Assembly: GCF_015595025.1 (NCBI RefSeq)
Contig: NZ_JADNRL010000010.1
Coordinates: forward strand, 92,348 to 156,347
Direction: 5' to 3'
Origin: Halomonas sp. KAO
GTDB lineage: Bacteria; Pseudomonadota; Gammaproteobacteria; Pseudomonadales; Halomonadaceae
DNA length: 64,000 bases
Notes under the pieces: generated by a model
The model's input: the letters and a program-made list of their open reading frames with translations, nothing else
Told to the model about the DNA's origin: nothing
Database searches by the model: none
Shown here: one piece after another, positions 17,814 through 26,031 of the stretch
Numbering within the stretch: position 1 is the stretch's first letter
Layout of the letters: every line of letters starts with the position of its first letter
Program-made: the position numbers and the translations under genes

Positions 17814-18104
17814 ATCAGCCTCCAGATTACCCAATAGGCCATAATCGAACACTGTTCATCCTAACCATTGAGAAGACGAGAAGCGGCCGTCGGACGAGTG
17901 TTGTCGATTTTTTCCATGAGCGTTGCAGAGTCGCGACACTCGATGACCAATAAAAAAAAGGGGTATCCGGAATAAATGGTTGATTCGTAGATATCACGTC
18001 GAGGTAACACCCCGTCTACGCAACGGACTAGCTGGTTGGTGGATGGTTAGAGGACTGTCCCATCTGTTGACAGAGTCGTCACCAGAAGGCGGTGGCCAGC
18101 CCCG
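17814..18104. other. Gene-free stretch upstream of the HprK/PqqD unit
   Basis: No coding sequence is supported. It holds the untranslated leader of the Tat-exported protein gene and must contain its promoter, but no convincing hexamer pair was found. CGAGTGT near 17895 and ACACTCG near 17935 can pair across a long loop that contains TTTTTT; a poly-A tract AAAAAAAAGGGG lies near 17955. A TTGACA at about 18069 has no downstream partner gene. Confidence 0.4.
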
Positions 18105-18986
18105 CTAATCGATACTGAGCGAGAGCCGAGCCACGCACCAGTCCCATACCGCATCTCGCGGGGCATGAGGTAAGGATGATCGCTTGCGGACGAGGAAATA
18201 GCTGGGCTCTTTGATCATGGTCTCATGCGTGACCTCCACTAGACGCCCGGCCTTAAGATCCCCCGCCACAAACGCTCGGCATGCCAAGGCGACGCCCTGG
18301 CCAGCCAGGGCTGCATCCAGGGCTAGTGTCGTCTGGTTGAATACCGCACCGGGCAGCTTGCCGTCGGCACGCAGAAACATCGGCCAGTGATCGTGTGCGT
18401 CATGCAAGAGCGGAAGCTCCCTAAGCCGTTCGGTAGAGAGGGGGAGCGGTAACTCTTTGACCAGATGGGGGCTAGCGACCGCGACCAGCTCCTGGTGGAA
18501 CAGCAGCTTGGCCTCTAGTCCGGATGGGAACGGGGGGCGGGTTAGCCGCACTGCGATATCCACCTGGTCGCGCTCAAAATCGGAGAGCGCTTCGGTGGCG
18601 ACCGTGCGCAATTCCACTCCGGGTAGAGCGGCGTTCAGCTCGGCTAGACGAGGGATCAGCAGCTTCGCGGCGAAGGTCGGCGCAACACTGATCGTGACAG
18701 TGTCCGGTCGCTCCAGGAGTCGTCCGGTGGCGTCCCCGAGCGTATCGAAGGCGCGGGTCACGTCCGTCAGGTAGGCCGCGCCCTGTGGCGTCAGGGCGAG
18801 GCCGCGCGGCAAGCGCTGGAACAGGGCCTGGCCCAGGTGCTCTTCCAGCGCACGCACCTGCTGCGCAACGGCGCCTTGGGTGACGCCCAACTCCTCGGCG
18901 GCGGCTCGGAAACTCAGTCGGCGGCCTGAGACCTCGAAGGCACGCAGGGCATTGAGAGGGGGGAGCTTGCGGCGAGATAGCGTCAT
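18105..18986 (-). CDS. LysR-family transcriptional regulator (GcvA-like)
   Basis: A 293-residue LysR-type regulator. The N-terminal winged HTH is LPPLNALRAFEVSGRRLSFRAAAEELGVTQGAVAQQVRALEEHLGQALF (the GcvA-subgroup pattern), followed by the FQRLPRGLALTPQG wing. The C-terminal periplasmic-binding-like effector domain starts near residue 92 (TVTISVAPTFAAKLLIPRL). It is transcribed divergently from an SDR dehydrogenase and EamA transporter, the classical position for a LysR regulator of those genes. The effector is unknown. A candidate operator lies just upstream of its start. Confidence 0.92.
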   Translation of the reverse strand: MTLSRRKLPPLNALRAFEVSGRRLSFRAAAEELGVTQGAVAQQVRALEEHLGQALFQRLPRGLALTPQGAAYLTDVTRAFDTLGDATGRLLERPDTVTISVAPTFAAKLLIPRLAELNAALPGVELRTVATEALSDFERDQVDIAVRLTRPPFPSGLEAKLLFHQELVAVASPHLVKELPLPLSTERLRELPLLHDAHDHWPMFLRADGKLPGAVFNQTTLALDAALAGQGVALACRAFVAGDLKAGRLVEVTHETMIKEPSYFLVRKRSSLPHAPRDAVWDWCVARLSLSID

Positions 18987-18995
18987 GGCGGTGCC

Positions 18996-19012
18996 CTATA
19001 GTTTTTCTACAG
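18996..19012. promoter_or_regulatory. Candidate LysR operator between divergent genes
   Basis: CTATAG-TTTTT-CTACAG is an imperfect 17-base dyad and contains a T-N11-A core (T18997, A19009). It lies ten bases upstream of the LysR start, where an autoregulatory site is expected. A TTGACA at 19053-19058 may be the -35 of the divergent SDR gene, but its -10 is unclear. Confidence 0.35.
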
Positions 19013-19092
19013 TCTTACACGTTTATTTATCACGCGAAACTTCGGCTGTCACTTGACACAATGCCTCCAGAACCTGACCAAAGGAGGCTGTC

Positions 19093-19797
19093 ATGGCTGA
19101 AGAAAAAGTGGCTCTCATCATGGGCGGTGGATCCGGTATGGGAGCCGCTGCCGCGCGCAGATTGGCTCAGGATGGCTATCGTATCGCCATCCTCTCCTCG
19201 TCGGGCAAGGGCGAGGCTCTGGCCAAGGAATTGGGTGGTGCCGGTGTCACCGGCTCGAACCAGTCACCCGACGACGTGAAGCGGGTCGTGGATCTGACGA
19301 TGGCGACATGGGGGCGGATCGACGCGTTGGTCAATTCCGCAGGTCATGGTCCGCGCGCACCGATCCTCGATATCCCTGACGAGGACTGGCACCAGGGCAT
19401 GGATGTCTATTTCCTGAGCGCCGTGCGCCCGATCCGTCTGGTCGCGCCGATCATGGAAGCACAGGGTGGTGGTGCCATCGTCAACATTTCGACTACCTGG
19501 GCTTTCGAGCCGTCCAGCGTATTCCCGACCTCGGTGGTATTCCGGGCGGGTCTGGCCAGCTTCACCAAACTCTTCGCGGATGCCTATGCGGCGAAGAATG
19601 TCCGCATGAACAATGTGCTGCCCGGCTGGATCGATAGCCTTCCCGAGGTCGATGAGCGCCGCGACAGCGTGCCGATGGGTCGCTATGGGACCGTCGAGGA
19701 AATCGCAGACACCGTGGCCTTCTTGCTGTCGGAAGGCGCGGGCTACGTCACCGGCCAGAACCTTCGCGTCGATGGCGGCGTGACCCGCTCCATCTGA
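19093..19797 (+). CDS. Short-chain dehydrogenase/reductase
   Basis: A 234-residue SDR enzyme. The nucleotide-binding motif near the N-terminus is GGGSGMGAA. NSAGHG corresponds to the NNAG motif. The usual YxxxK catalytic pair is atypical: the expected segment reads FPTSVVFRAGLASFTKLFADAYA, so the catalytic Tyr and Lys are not at standard positions (VVFRAG in place of YxxxK). INNVxPG-like MNNVLPGW and the C-terminal GYVTGQNLRVDGG are present. It may therefore be a catalytically altered SDR. AAGGAGG lies seven bases before the ATG. It is followed by an EamA transporter and is probably controlled by the divergent LysR regulator. Substrate unknown. Confidence 0.88.
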   Translation: MAEEKVALIMGGGSGMGAAAARRLAQDGYRIAILSSSGKGEALAKELGGAGVTGSNQSPDDVKRVVDLTMATWGRIDALVNSAGHGPRAPILDIPDEDWHQGMDVYFLSAVRPIRLVAPIMEAQGGGAIVNISTTWAFEPSSVFPTSVVFRAGLASFTKLFADAYAAKNVRMNNVLPGWIDSLPEVDERRDSVPMGRYGTVEEIADTVAFLLSEGAGYVTGQNLRVDGGVTRSI

Positions 19798-19877
19798 AGA
19801 CGCCTGTCCTACCGCCACAACGGGCCGCCTTTCCTCCGGGAAGGCGCTCGTTGCGCTTTTCCCGAAGGAGATACGCC

Positions 19878-20786
19878 ATGTTGCGTGCTTATGCTGCGCT
19901 CGCCGCGCTCGGCATTATCTGGGGCTCGAACTTCATTTTCATGAAGTGGGCTACCGACCTGATCTCACCTACCCAGACGGTATTTCTGCGTGTGCTGTTC
20001 GGTTTTCTTCCCCTGGCCCTGGTGGCCTGGCGAGCCAAGGTTCTGACTCGCGATCAGCTCCGTCATCTGCCGCACTTCGCGGTCATGTCGGTGATCGCGA
20101 CGACGTTCTACTATTACGGGTTCGTGGCCGGCACGGCCCGGCTTCCTTCGAGCATCGCTGGGCTCCTGAGCGGTTCCATTCCCATCTTCACGTTCATCTG
20201 CGCCTTCCTGTTCCTGCGTCAGGATCGCCCGACCGGCCAGATGGCGGCTGGCGTTGCCCTGGGCTTCATCGGTATCGCACTGAGCGCCCGCCCCTGGGAG
20301 GGCACCGGTGGTGTGGCGTTGGCCGGGGTCTTCTGGATGCTGGCCGGGACGCTGAGCCTCGGGGTGTCATTCGTCTATGCCCAACGGTTCCTGTCGCCGC
20401 TGAAACTGCCCCCGCTGGCATTGGCGACCTGGCAGACGGGACTCGCGCTTCTGACCCTGGTGATACTGACCGACTTCGACGGCATGGCTGCAATAACGAC
20501 GGACTCGCGCGCACTCTTAGGAGCGGTCCTTGGCCTAGGTGTGCTGGGCACCGGCGGGGCCTTCTTCAGCTATTACTTCATCATCGAAAAACTCGGTTCC
20601 GTGCAGGCATCCGGTGCGACCTACATCGCCCCGGTGGTGGCCGTGATCATTGGCGCTGCGGTCGGCGAGGAAATCACCGGTGCCGCCATCCTTGCGCTAG
20701 CACTGATCCTCGGGGGCGTGGTGCTGATCCAGACGGGGAAGCGCAGCACCACACCTGCTCCCGTTCAGCACCAAGCTGAGGGGTAG
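19878..20786 (+). CDS. EamA/DMT-family transporter
   Basis: A 302-residue drug/metabolite transporter with about ten membrane helices in two EamA repeats. The first repeat starts LAALGIIWGSNFIFMKWA; the second begins near residue 145 (GVFWMLAGTLSLGVSFVYAQRF) and includes the conserved SYYFIIEKLGSVQASGATYIAPVVAVIIG. The ATG at 19878 has GAAGGAG seven bases upstream and was preferred to an upstream start without a ribosome-binding site. It lies 80 bases after the SDR gene and may be in its operon. It could export or import a small metabolite related to the SDR reaction. Confidence 0.9.
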   Translation: MLRAYAALAALGIIWGSNFIFMKWATDLISPTQTVFLRVLFGFLPLALVAWRAKVLTRDQLRHLPHFAVMSVIATTFYYYGFVAGTARLPSSIAGLLSGSIPIFTFICAFLFLRQDRPTGQMAAGVALGFIGIALSARPWEGTGGVALAGVFWMLAGTLSLGVSFVYAQRFLSPLKLPPLALATWQTGLALLTLVILTDFDGMAAITTDSRALLGAVLGLGVLGTGGAFFSYYFIIEKLGSVQASGATYIAPVVAVIIGAAVGEEITGAAILALALILGGVVLIQTGKRSTTPAPVQHQAEG

Positions 20787-21272
20787 ACTGATTCCGGGGC
20801 GGCCCTTGCTGCTTCTGATAGCATTAGCATGCCCATGAGGGCAGGCATCCGCTCACAGAATTCCACTCCGAGAGCGAAGTACAGGATCTGACGCCTTATC
20901 TTATAGATAGAATCAGAACGAACCAGGCCGGGCGAGCCGGATGCCTTCGGCCCCGTTAGCGCTTGTTCCCCACAAAGGGAACACCGCATGACCAGCATGC
21001 CCGATAACATACTCCACTTGTCGTAATATCACGTTTTGGGCATCAAGGTGGAAGAACATGATCTCCACTTTCAGGTTGAAGCTCCAATCCCTGTGGCCTG
21101 AGAAGAACTTCGGCGTTGATCTATCAATCTTCTGGCGGGACTAAGCACTTGGAGGGGCTGGCAGCCCCCTTCAACCAGTTAATCCGGATACCAAAAAAAG
21201 GCCGACCCGTGAAGGTCGGCCCACTGGGGGGATGACTCCCCCCTCCCCTGACGACTCGTACCGTGACTGACT
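20787..21272. other. Gene-poor stretch of about 490 bases
   Basis: No gene can be supported. A minus-strand frame of 81 codons (20765-21010) overlaps the transporter end, lacks a good ribosome-binding site and resembles no family I know. A 28-codon plus-strand frame (21058-21144, starting MISTFRLK) follows a GTGGAAG but is unrecognised. A short hairpin GGGGCT-GGC-AGCCCC lies at 21154-21168, and a proper terminator at 21193-21221. The stretch may be a scar of past insertion. Confidence 0.4.
21193..21221 (-). terminator. Rho-independent terminator of the ccoM-like gene
   Basis: On the minus strand, an eight-base perfect stem GGCCGACC/GGTCGGCC with a six-base loop is followed by seven T (plus strand A run 21193-21199). 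It lies 52 bases after the stop of the small membrane protein gene at 21273. Confidence 0.85.
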
Positions 21273-21383
21273 TCAGCGCTTCTTGCGGTGGTCCCGCACG
21301 ATGAAGGCGATCCAGCCACCCATGAAAGCGATCATCATCGCGACGGTAACTAACCCGAAGACGACGGCGTCATCCAGATACAT
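21273..21383 (-). CDS. ccoM: CcoM-like small subunit of cbb3 cytochrome oxidase
   Basis: A 36-residue single-helix membrane protein: acidic N-terminus (MYLDDAVV), one hydrophobic helix (FGLVTVAMMIAFMGGWIAFIV), basic tail (RDHRKKR). Length and pattern resemble the CcoM accessory subunit of cbb3-type terminal oxidase known from Pseudomonas stutzeri. The ATG has GGGAGGAG seven bases upstream; a longer in-frame extension to 21494 has no such site. An Anr/FNR-type site and a matching -10 lie upstream and a strong terminator downstream, so this is a complete single-gene unit under oxygen control. The ccoNOPQ genes are not in the window. The CcoM call rests on memory of the family. Confidence 0.65.
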   Translation of the reverse strand: MYLDDAVVFGLVTVAMMIAFMGGWIAFIVRDHRKKR

Positions 21384-21416
21384 GTTGATCTCCTCCCCGC
21401 CTGATGTGTTGAGTCC

Positions 21417-21458
21417 ACTGTAAGCCGGAACGGAGGGGGGAATTCTGATCTGAATCAA
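21417..21458 (-). promoter_or_regulatory. Anr/FNR-type promoter of the ccoM-like gene
   Basis: Minus strand: TTGAT-TCAG-ATCAG (21458 to 21445) matches the FNR consensus TTGAT-N4-ATCAA at nine of ten positions. TACAGT (21422 to 21417) is a fitting -10. The inferred start near 21410 places the site centre at about -41.5, the class II activator position, with a 26-base leader. Confidence 0.6.
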
Positions 21459-21511
21459 GTTACGCTCCGGCGCCTGCCGAGAGCCATCAGGCAATTGATT
21501 CAGGTCAGTTT

Positions 21512-22018
21512 TCAGAGCAACTTCTTGTCCTCGACCTGGGTGTGGTCCGTGTCGGGGGGTAGCGGGTGCCCCTTGGCGAGCTCGGCACGGGTGGCCTCGC
21601 GTACCGTCAGCACCTCGAGCTCGTAGCGCAGGGTTTGACCGGCCAGGGGGTGGTTGGTGTCGATCAGCACGCTGTCGTCGCGCACCTCCAGGACGGTGAC
21701 GATCTGGGGGCCATCATCGCCGGGAGTCTGGAAACGCATGCCGGGCGAGAGCTCGGGGACCGGGAAGGCGTCCCGCCCCACCTCGCGCTTGAGGGCCTCA
21801 TTACGCAGACCGTAGGCCTCGGCGGGCATCAGGGTCACGGTCAGTTCGGCCCCTTTGGCCTGGCCATCCAGGGCACGCTCCAGCCCGGCGACGATATTGT
21901 GATGGCCGTGCAGGTATTCGAGGGGCTGCTGACGGGCGCGGGAGTCATCGAGGACCTGGCCGGCGGCATCAACCAGCACATAGTGCAGCGTGACGACACA
22001 CTGGGGAGCGATGGTCAT
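21512..22018 (-). CDS. FKBP-type peptidyl-prolyl isomerase (SlyD-like)
   Basis: A 168-residue FKBP-type prolyl isomerase of the SlyD group. N-terminal FKBP strand VVTLHYVLVDAAGQVLDDS, LEYLHGHHNIVAGLERALDGQAKGAELTVTLMPAEAYG, then an IF-type chaperone insert (residues about 75-125) and a return strand NHPLAGQTLRYELEVLTVREAT. The His-rich metal-binding tail of E. coli SlyD is absent. It should act as a cytosolic folding helper. It precedes rfaH-like and ampG genes; no clear operon partner. The start is preceded by CAGGAGAAG. Confidence 0.88.
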   Translation of the reverse strand: MTIAPQCVVTLHYVLVDAAGQVLDDSRARQQPLEYLHGHHNIVAGLERALDGQAKGAELTVTLMPAEAYGLRNEALKREVGRDAFPVPELSPGMRFQTPGDDGPQIVTVLEVRDDSVLIDTNHPLAGQTLRYELEVLTVREATRAELAKGHPLPPDTDHTQVEDKKLL

Positions 22019-22065
22019 GGGCTTCTCCTGAGTGGGAGGGGATAACGTGACTGGGCGGGGGCGGC

Positions 22066-22599
22066 CTAGCCGCGCCGTAGATTGGCGACCGGCATCTCCA
22101 GACGCTGCTGACGCTGCAGCATGTTGAGCAGCACGATGGCGCGCTCCTCCCCCTTGTGGCTCTCGAACACCGCCTGCAGCTCCTTAAAGGGCCCCTCGGT
22201 GATCTGTACCGCCTCGCCGGCCTGGAAGTAGAAGTTGGCATCCTGGTCGCGCTCGTCTCCCTTGTCGCACAGGGTCGCCACCAGGCTGTCATCCACGGCG
22301 ATCGGCGTATCGCCGAAGGTGACCAGCTTCAATACGCCCCGGGTGGAGCGGATCGGCCGCCAGTTGCTGACCAGCCGGTCGAGGCGAATAAACAGATAGT
22401 AGGGAAACAGCGGCTCGGTGACCCAGGTCAGCTTGCCGCGGCGCTTCTTCTGAACGTCGAGTACCGGATGGAAGACCTCGAAGCCCTGGTTGAGCAGATT
22501 CTCGGTGGCGCGAAAGGATTCGCCCCCCTTGCACTGGATCACATACCAGCGCGGCACGGCCGCAGCGTCTTCCTGGCGGATCGTATCGCTCTCCTTCAT
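22066..22599 (-). CDS. rfaH: Transcription antiterminator RfaH/NusG paralogue
   Basis: A 177-residue NusG-family elongation factor of the RfaH type. NGN domain: RWYVIQCKGGESFRATENLLNQGFEVFHPVL, then EPLFPYYLFIRLD and RPIRSTRGVLKLVTFGDTP, the RfaH-like version of the NusG pattern. A C-terminal KOW region begins near residue 122 (FQAGEAVQITEGPFKELQAVFESHKGEERAIVLLNML). RfaH recruits to ops sites and boosts long operons such as surface polysaccharide genes; no such operon is in the window. The start at 22599 was chosen over an upstream ATG because of the GGGAGA site. It is divergent from ampG. Confidence 0.85.
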   Translation of the reverse strand: MKESDTIRQEDAAAVPRWYVIQCKGGESFRATENLLNQGFEVFHPVLDVQKKRRGKLTWVTEPLFPYYLFIRLDRLVSNWRPIRSTRGVLKLVTFGDTPIAVDDSLVATLCDKGDERDQDANFYFQAGEAVQITEGPFKELQAVFESHKGEERAIVLLNMLQRQQRLEMPVANLRRG

Positions 22600-22681
22600 G
22601 GGGTCTCCCGTCGCTCTGGATGCTGGTATCACTGCCGGGGCTCTGCAACAATCGCTCGTTGCTTGTGCGCCCCGCTTGCGG

Positions 22682-22695
22682 GCCGGGCGCCCGGC
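22682..22695. repeat. Perfect 14-base palindrome between rfaH and ampG
   Basis: GCCGGGCGCCCGGC is a perfect palindrome about 40 bases before the ampG start. It may be a short hairpin in the ampG leader or a binding site; no further support. Confidence 0.35.
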
Positions 22696-22736
22696 GAAAG
22701 AGGCAAGGATTCTAACACCGTTGCAAGGAGAGCCCC

Positions 22737-24104
22737 ATGCCGACGCCTACCGTGCAGAGAAGCTGGCGAGATGCCCTGGCGATCTATCTGCGTGCGCCTG
22801 TCATCACCATGCTGTTTCTGGGCTTCTCCGCCGGCCTGCCCTTCCTGCTGGTGTTCTCCACGCTGTCGGCCTGGCTGCGCAGTGACGGCGTCGAGGTGGC
22901 CGCGATCGGCTTCTTCGCCTGGATCGGCATGCTCTATTCGATCAAGTTCTTCTGGGCACCGGTGGTGGACCGCCTGCCACTGCCGTTGCTGACTCGCCGC
23001 CTCGGCCAGCGCCGCGGCTGGATGCTGCTAGCTCAGGCGATGATCATCGCCGGGCTGGTGGGGCTCGCCGGAATCGACCCGCTCGGGCAGCTGCCCCTGG
23101 TGGCCGCCTTCGCCCTGCTGGTCGCCTTCGGCAGCGCCACCCAGGATATCGCCATCGATGCCTTCCGCATCGAATCGGCGCCCGAGGACATCCAGGCGGC
23201 CATGGCCTCCACCTATATCATCGGCTACCGGGGCGGCCTGCTGGCGGCCGGTGCGGGGGCGCTCTACGTCGCCTCCTGGCTCTCCTGGGAGGCCGCCTAC
23301 CTGACCATGGCGGCGCTGGTGGGTATCGGCATCATCACGGTACTGGTGCGCCCCGAACCCGAGCGGCTCTCGCTGGGTACCCAGCTGATACACGAGCCGC
23401 GGGTACGGGCCTTCCTGAGGGCCAGTCGCGGAAGACCCAAGCCCCTGCGGCGCCTGGGTGCCTGGGTGATCGGCGCCATCGTCTGCCCCTTCACCGACTT
23501 CTTTACCCGCTATCGGCACAAGGCCCTGTGGCTGCTGCTCTTCGTGGCGGTATTTCGCATCAGCGACCTGGCCATGGCATCCATGGCCAACCCGCTCTAT
23601 ATCGACCTGGGCTTCACGCTCAAGGAGATCGCCAACGTCACCAATGCGTTCGGTATCGCCATGAGCATCGGTGGAGGCATGCTGGGGGGGCTGCTGGTGG
23701 CACGCTACGGCATCGGGCCGCTCCTGGTGCTGGGCGCCACGGCCGCCGCCCTGACCAATCTGCTGTTCAGCGCCCTGGCGCTGACCGGCCAGAGCCTGCC
23801 CATGCTGGTCATGGCCATCGTCGGCGACAACCTGGCCAACGGCCTGGCCAGCGCGGTCTTTATCGCCTTCCTCTCCAGTTTGACCTCGAGGGCCTATACC
23901 GCGACACAGTACGCGCTGTTCTCGTCGCTGATGACCCTGCCGGGCAAGTTCCTGAGCGGCTTCGGCGGGCTGGTCGTCGAGGTCGAGGGCTACGCCACCT
24001 TCTTCCTGATCTCCGCCGTCATGGGGATTCCGGCGGTGCTGCTGGCACTCTGGATCAGCCGCGACCGTGAGCTGATGCCGGCCCCCGAGGCATCGAGAGC
24101 ATAA
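22737..24104 (+). CDS. ampG: AmpG-family muropeptide permease
   Basis: A 455-residue major-facilitator protein with about twelve helices, of the AmpG group that imports anhydro-muropeptides from the periplasm for cell-wall recycling. Family features: LFLGFSAGLPFLLVFSTLSAWLR near residue 22, FFAWIGMLYSIKFFWAPVVDR, the SATQDIAIDAFRIE motif, and the late GDNLANGLASAVFIAFLSSLTSRAYTATQYALFSSL. AAGGAG precedes the ATG. Together with the lytic transglycosylase at 15472 it covers release and re-uptake of wall fragments, though they are not linked in an operon. Confidence 0.92.
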   Translation: MPTPTVQRSWRDALAIYLRAPVITMLFLGFSAGLPFLLVFSTLSAWLRSDGVEVAAIGFFAWIGMLYSIKFFWAPVVDRLPLPLLTRRLGQRRGWMLLAQAMIIAGLVGLAGIDPLGQLPLVAAFALLVAFGSATQDIAIDAFRIESAPEDIQAAMASTYIIGYRGGLLAAGAGALYVASWLSWEAAYLTMAALVGIGIITVLVRPEPERLSLGTQLIHEPRVRAFLRASRGRPKPLRRLGAWVIGAIVCPFTDFFTRYRHKALWLLLFVAVFRISDLAMASMANPLYIDLGFTLKEIANVTNAFGIAMSIGGGMLGGLLVARYGIGPLLVLGATAAALTNLLFSALALTGQSLPMLVMAIVGDNLANGLASAVFIAFLSSLTSRAYTATQYALFSSLMTLPGKFLSGFGGLVVEVEGYATFFLISAVMGIPAVLLALWISRDRELMPAPEASRA

Positions 24105-24132
24105 ATACCGGGCGCCTACCTGGCACTGTGGC

Positions 24133-25965
24133 TCAGCGCCGGGCAAGCCACTCCTGCAGCCACGCCAGGGCCCCGGGCGTGGCCCGCCATTGATCGCGCA
24201 TCAGGGTGCGATACTGCCAGGCTTCGGCCCGACTGCCCGGCTCGACCGGGCCATCATCGCCCACCGGCGTCGGCGGCGCCGAGCTGTCGCCGCACATCAG
24301 CTTCACCGCGTGAGCATTGTGGGCATGAGACTCGTCCAGCGCCTGGGCCGCCTCTTCGAGTCGGTCGAGGCGATAGAGTGCCAGGGCGCGGCCCATCAGC
24401 ACGCCCAGCACCGGCCCCTCGGCCTCGGCTTCCGGTGGCTGCTCACTGAGTGCCAGCGCCTCGCTGTCGCGTCCGTCCCGCAACAGCTGGTCGAGGACCA
24501 GCTCGCGAAGCCCCAGGCTGTCATGTCGATCCAGGGCCAGCAGGTCTTCGGCGAGTCGTCGTGAGCGCTCCCGCGCCCCGCGCTCCATGCCGACCACCAA
24601 CGCCAGCCCCGTCCGCAACAGCAGCGTGTTGTCGGCATCTTCCCAGGCCAGGGTGCCCGGCCCCTCGGCCGCTACCTGCTCCAGCCAGCGCTCCAGCCGG
24701 ACGGCGAGCGGCACGAACAGGCTCGGTGCCATCCAGGGCAGGCTGCCGAAGCGCGAGGTCAGCGCCAGGGTCAGCTCCTGGACGACCGCCGGCGCATCCA
24801 GCCACTCCGGATGACGACAGAGCTCGGGCAGCCACTCCGCGGCGGCGGGCCAGGGATCATCATCGAGCCCCAGTGGGGAGTCGGACACCCCCGATACCGG
24901 GAAGACCCGTCGCCAGGCGGCATGCAGGGTGTCCTCGCGTGCGGTGGTGTGATACTCGAGCCGCCCCTCCCCGCTGCATGACACGGCCAGGCGCGGGGCG
25001 GTCGGGAGCTCCTCGAGAAGCGCCTGCAGCGACGCCAGTGGCTCGGCCAGGTCTTCCTCGGCATTGAGCAGCTGCTCGGCCAGGGTGGCACCGGGGTTCT
25101 CGGCCAGGTCGGCGAGGAACTGCAGCTGCTCCGGCGCCAGATCCCCCTGGCGTGCCAGACGCCGGAACCAGAAACTCGCCCGCTCGGCGGCCTCCTGCTC
25201 ATGCCCCTCGTGCAGCAGCAACATGGCCTCGATATAGGCCAGGGTCGGCGAGTCCGGCAGCGCCTGCTGGGCACGCACGAAGGCCGCCCGGGCACTGTCC
25301 AGATCGTCGTTGTCGAGATGCATCAGACACAGGCGCTCCAGCGCCACTCCGCGCAGGAATAGCGGGCCATGCTCGAGCACCGCATCGAGAAGCGCCTCGC
25401 GCTTGCGATGAAAGCCGCGCTCCTGGAAGAGGTCGATCAGGATCTCGAAGGCGGGCTCGGCCTGCTCAGGCAGCCGAGACCAGTCACCACGTTCGAAGAG
25501 CGACTCGAGAATCTGCTGGGCGCGGCCGCGCTGGCCGGTCTCGGCCGCGATCAGCCCCGCCTCGAGCAGCGCCTGGGCGGGGGCACGGCCGCTGGCCAGC
25601 GCCGCCTTGAGGGTGTCGCCCTTCCAGTCGCGCAGCGAGAGCATCCACATCAGGTGCTCGGGCACCGAGCCGGGCAGCGTCACCGCGCCACAGCAGTGCT
25701 TGGTCTTGCGACCGGAGTCACACCAACAGGGCTCGTTTCGCCCGGGACGCGCCAGCGGTTCGCAGCGGAAGTCTAGGCGCGCCAGGGGCGTCTGTGACCA
25801 CAGCTCCGGCGCGAGCGCCTGGGCCAGTGACAGATCGCCGCCCACCAATCGGGGCCCCTCTTCCCGCGCCCAGGTCATCAGCGCCGGGTAGCGCTCATCC
25901 TGGCGAATCGCCTTGAGCGCCCCCGAGGCAAATCCCAGCAGCTGTTCCACCCATACCGCCAGCAT
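24133..25965 (-). CDS. SEC-C motif protein with helical repeats
   Basis: A 610-residue cytosolic protein. A SEC-C zinc-binding motif lies at residues about 74-93 (PGRNEPCWCDSGRKTKHCC), as in the SecA tail. The remainder is mainly helical TPR-like repeats with recurrent Leu/Ala/Glu patterns (for example RALALYRLDRLEEAAQALDESHAHNA near residue 540). The ATG at 25965 has GGAG six bases upstream; a GTG four codons earlier lacks spacing. It is convergent with ampG and just downstream of the ABC1 kinase gene on the same strand. Function unknown; SEC-C motifs mediate zinc-dependent protein or ribosome contacts. Confidence 0.8.
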   Translation of the reverse strand: MLAVWVEQLLGFASGALKAIRQDERYPALMTWAREEGPRLVGGDLSLAQALAPELWSQTPLARLDFRCEPLARPGRNEPCWCDSGRKTKHCCGAVTLPGSVPEHLMWMLSLRDWKGDTLKAALASGRAPAQALLEAGLIAAETGQRGRAQQILESLFERGDWSRLPEQAEPAFEILIDLFQERGFHRKREALLDAVLEHGPLFLRGVALERLCLMHLDNDDLDSARAAFVRAQQALPDSPTLAYIEAMLLLHEGHEQEAAERASFWFRRLARQGDLAPEQLQFLADLAENPGATLAEQLLNAEEDLAEPLASLQALLEELPTAPRLAVSCSGEGRLEYHTTAREDTLHAAWRRVFPVSGVSDSPLGLDDDPWPAAAEWLPELCRHPEWLDAPAVVQELTLALTSRFGSLPWMAPSLFVPLAVRLERWLEQVAAEGPGTLAWEDADNTLLLRTGLALVVGMERGARERSRRLAEDLLALDRHDSLGLRELVLDQLLRDGRDSEALALSEQPPEAEAEGPVLGVLMGRALALYRLDRLEEAAQALDESHAHNAHAVKLMCGDSSAPPTPVGDDGPVEPGSRAEAWQYRTLMRDQWRATPGALAWLQEWLARR

Positions 25966-26031
25966 TGCGCACTCCACCGTCCGGAAAACGCCACAGTCTA
26001 CCAGCCCGCCGGGGGGCTTGGCAGCCGCTTG

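Noticed and set aside
20765..21010. 81-codon minus-strand frame after the EamA gene
   Set aside because: Overlaps the transporter end, lacks a ribosome-binding site and matches no family known to me; noted only in the gene-poor stretch.
23028..24146. Long minus-strand frame opposite ampG
   Set aside because: Gln/Gly/His-rich shadow frame; the plus strand encodes a clear permease.
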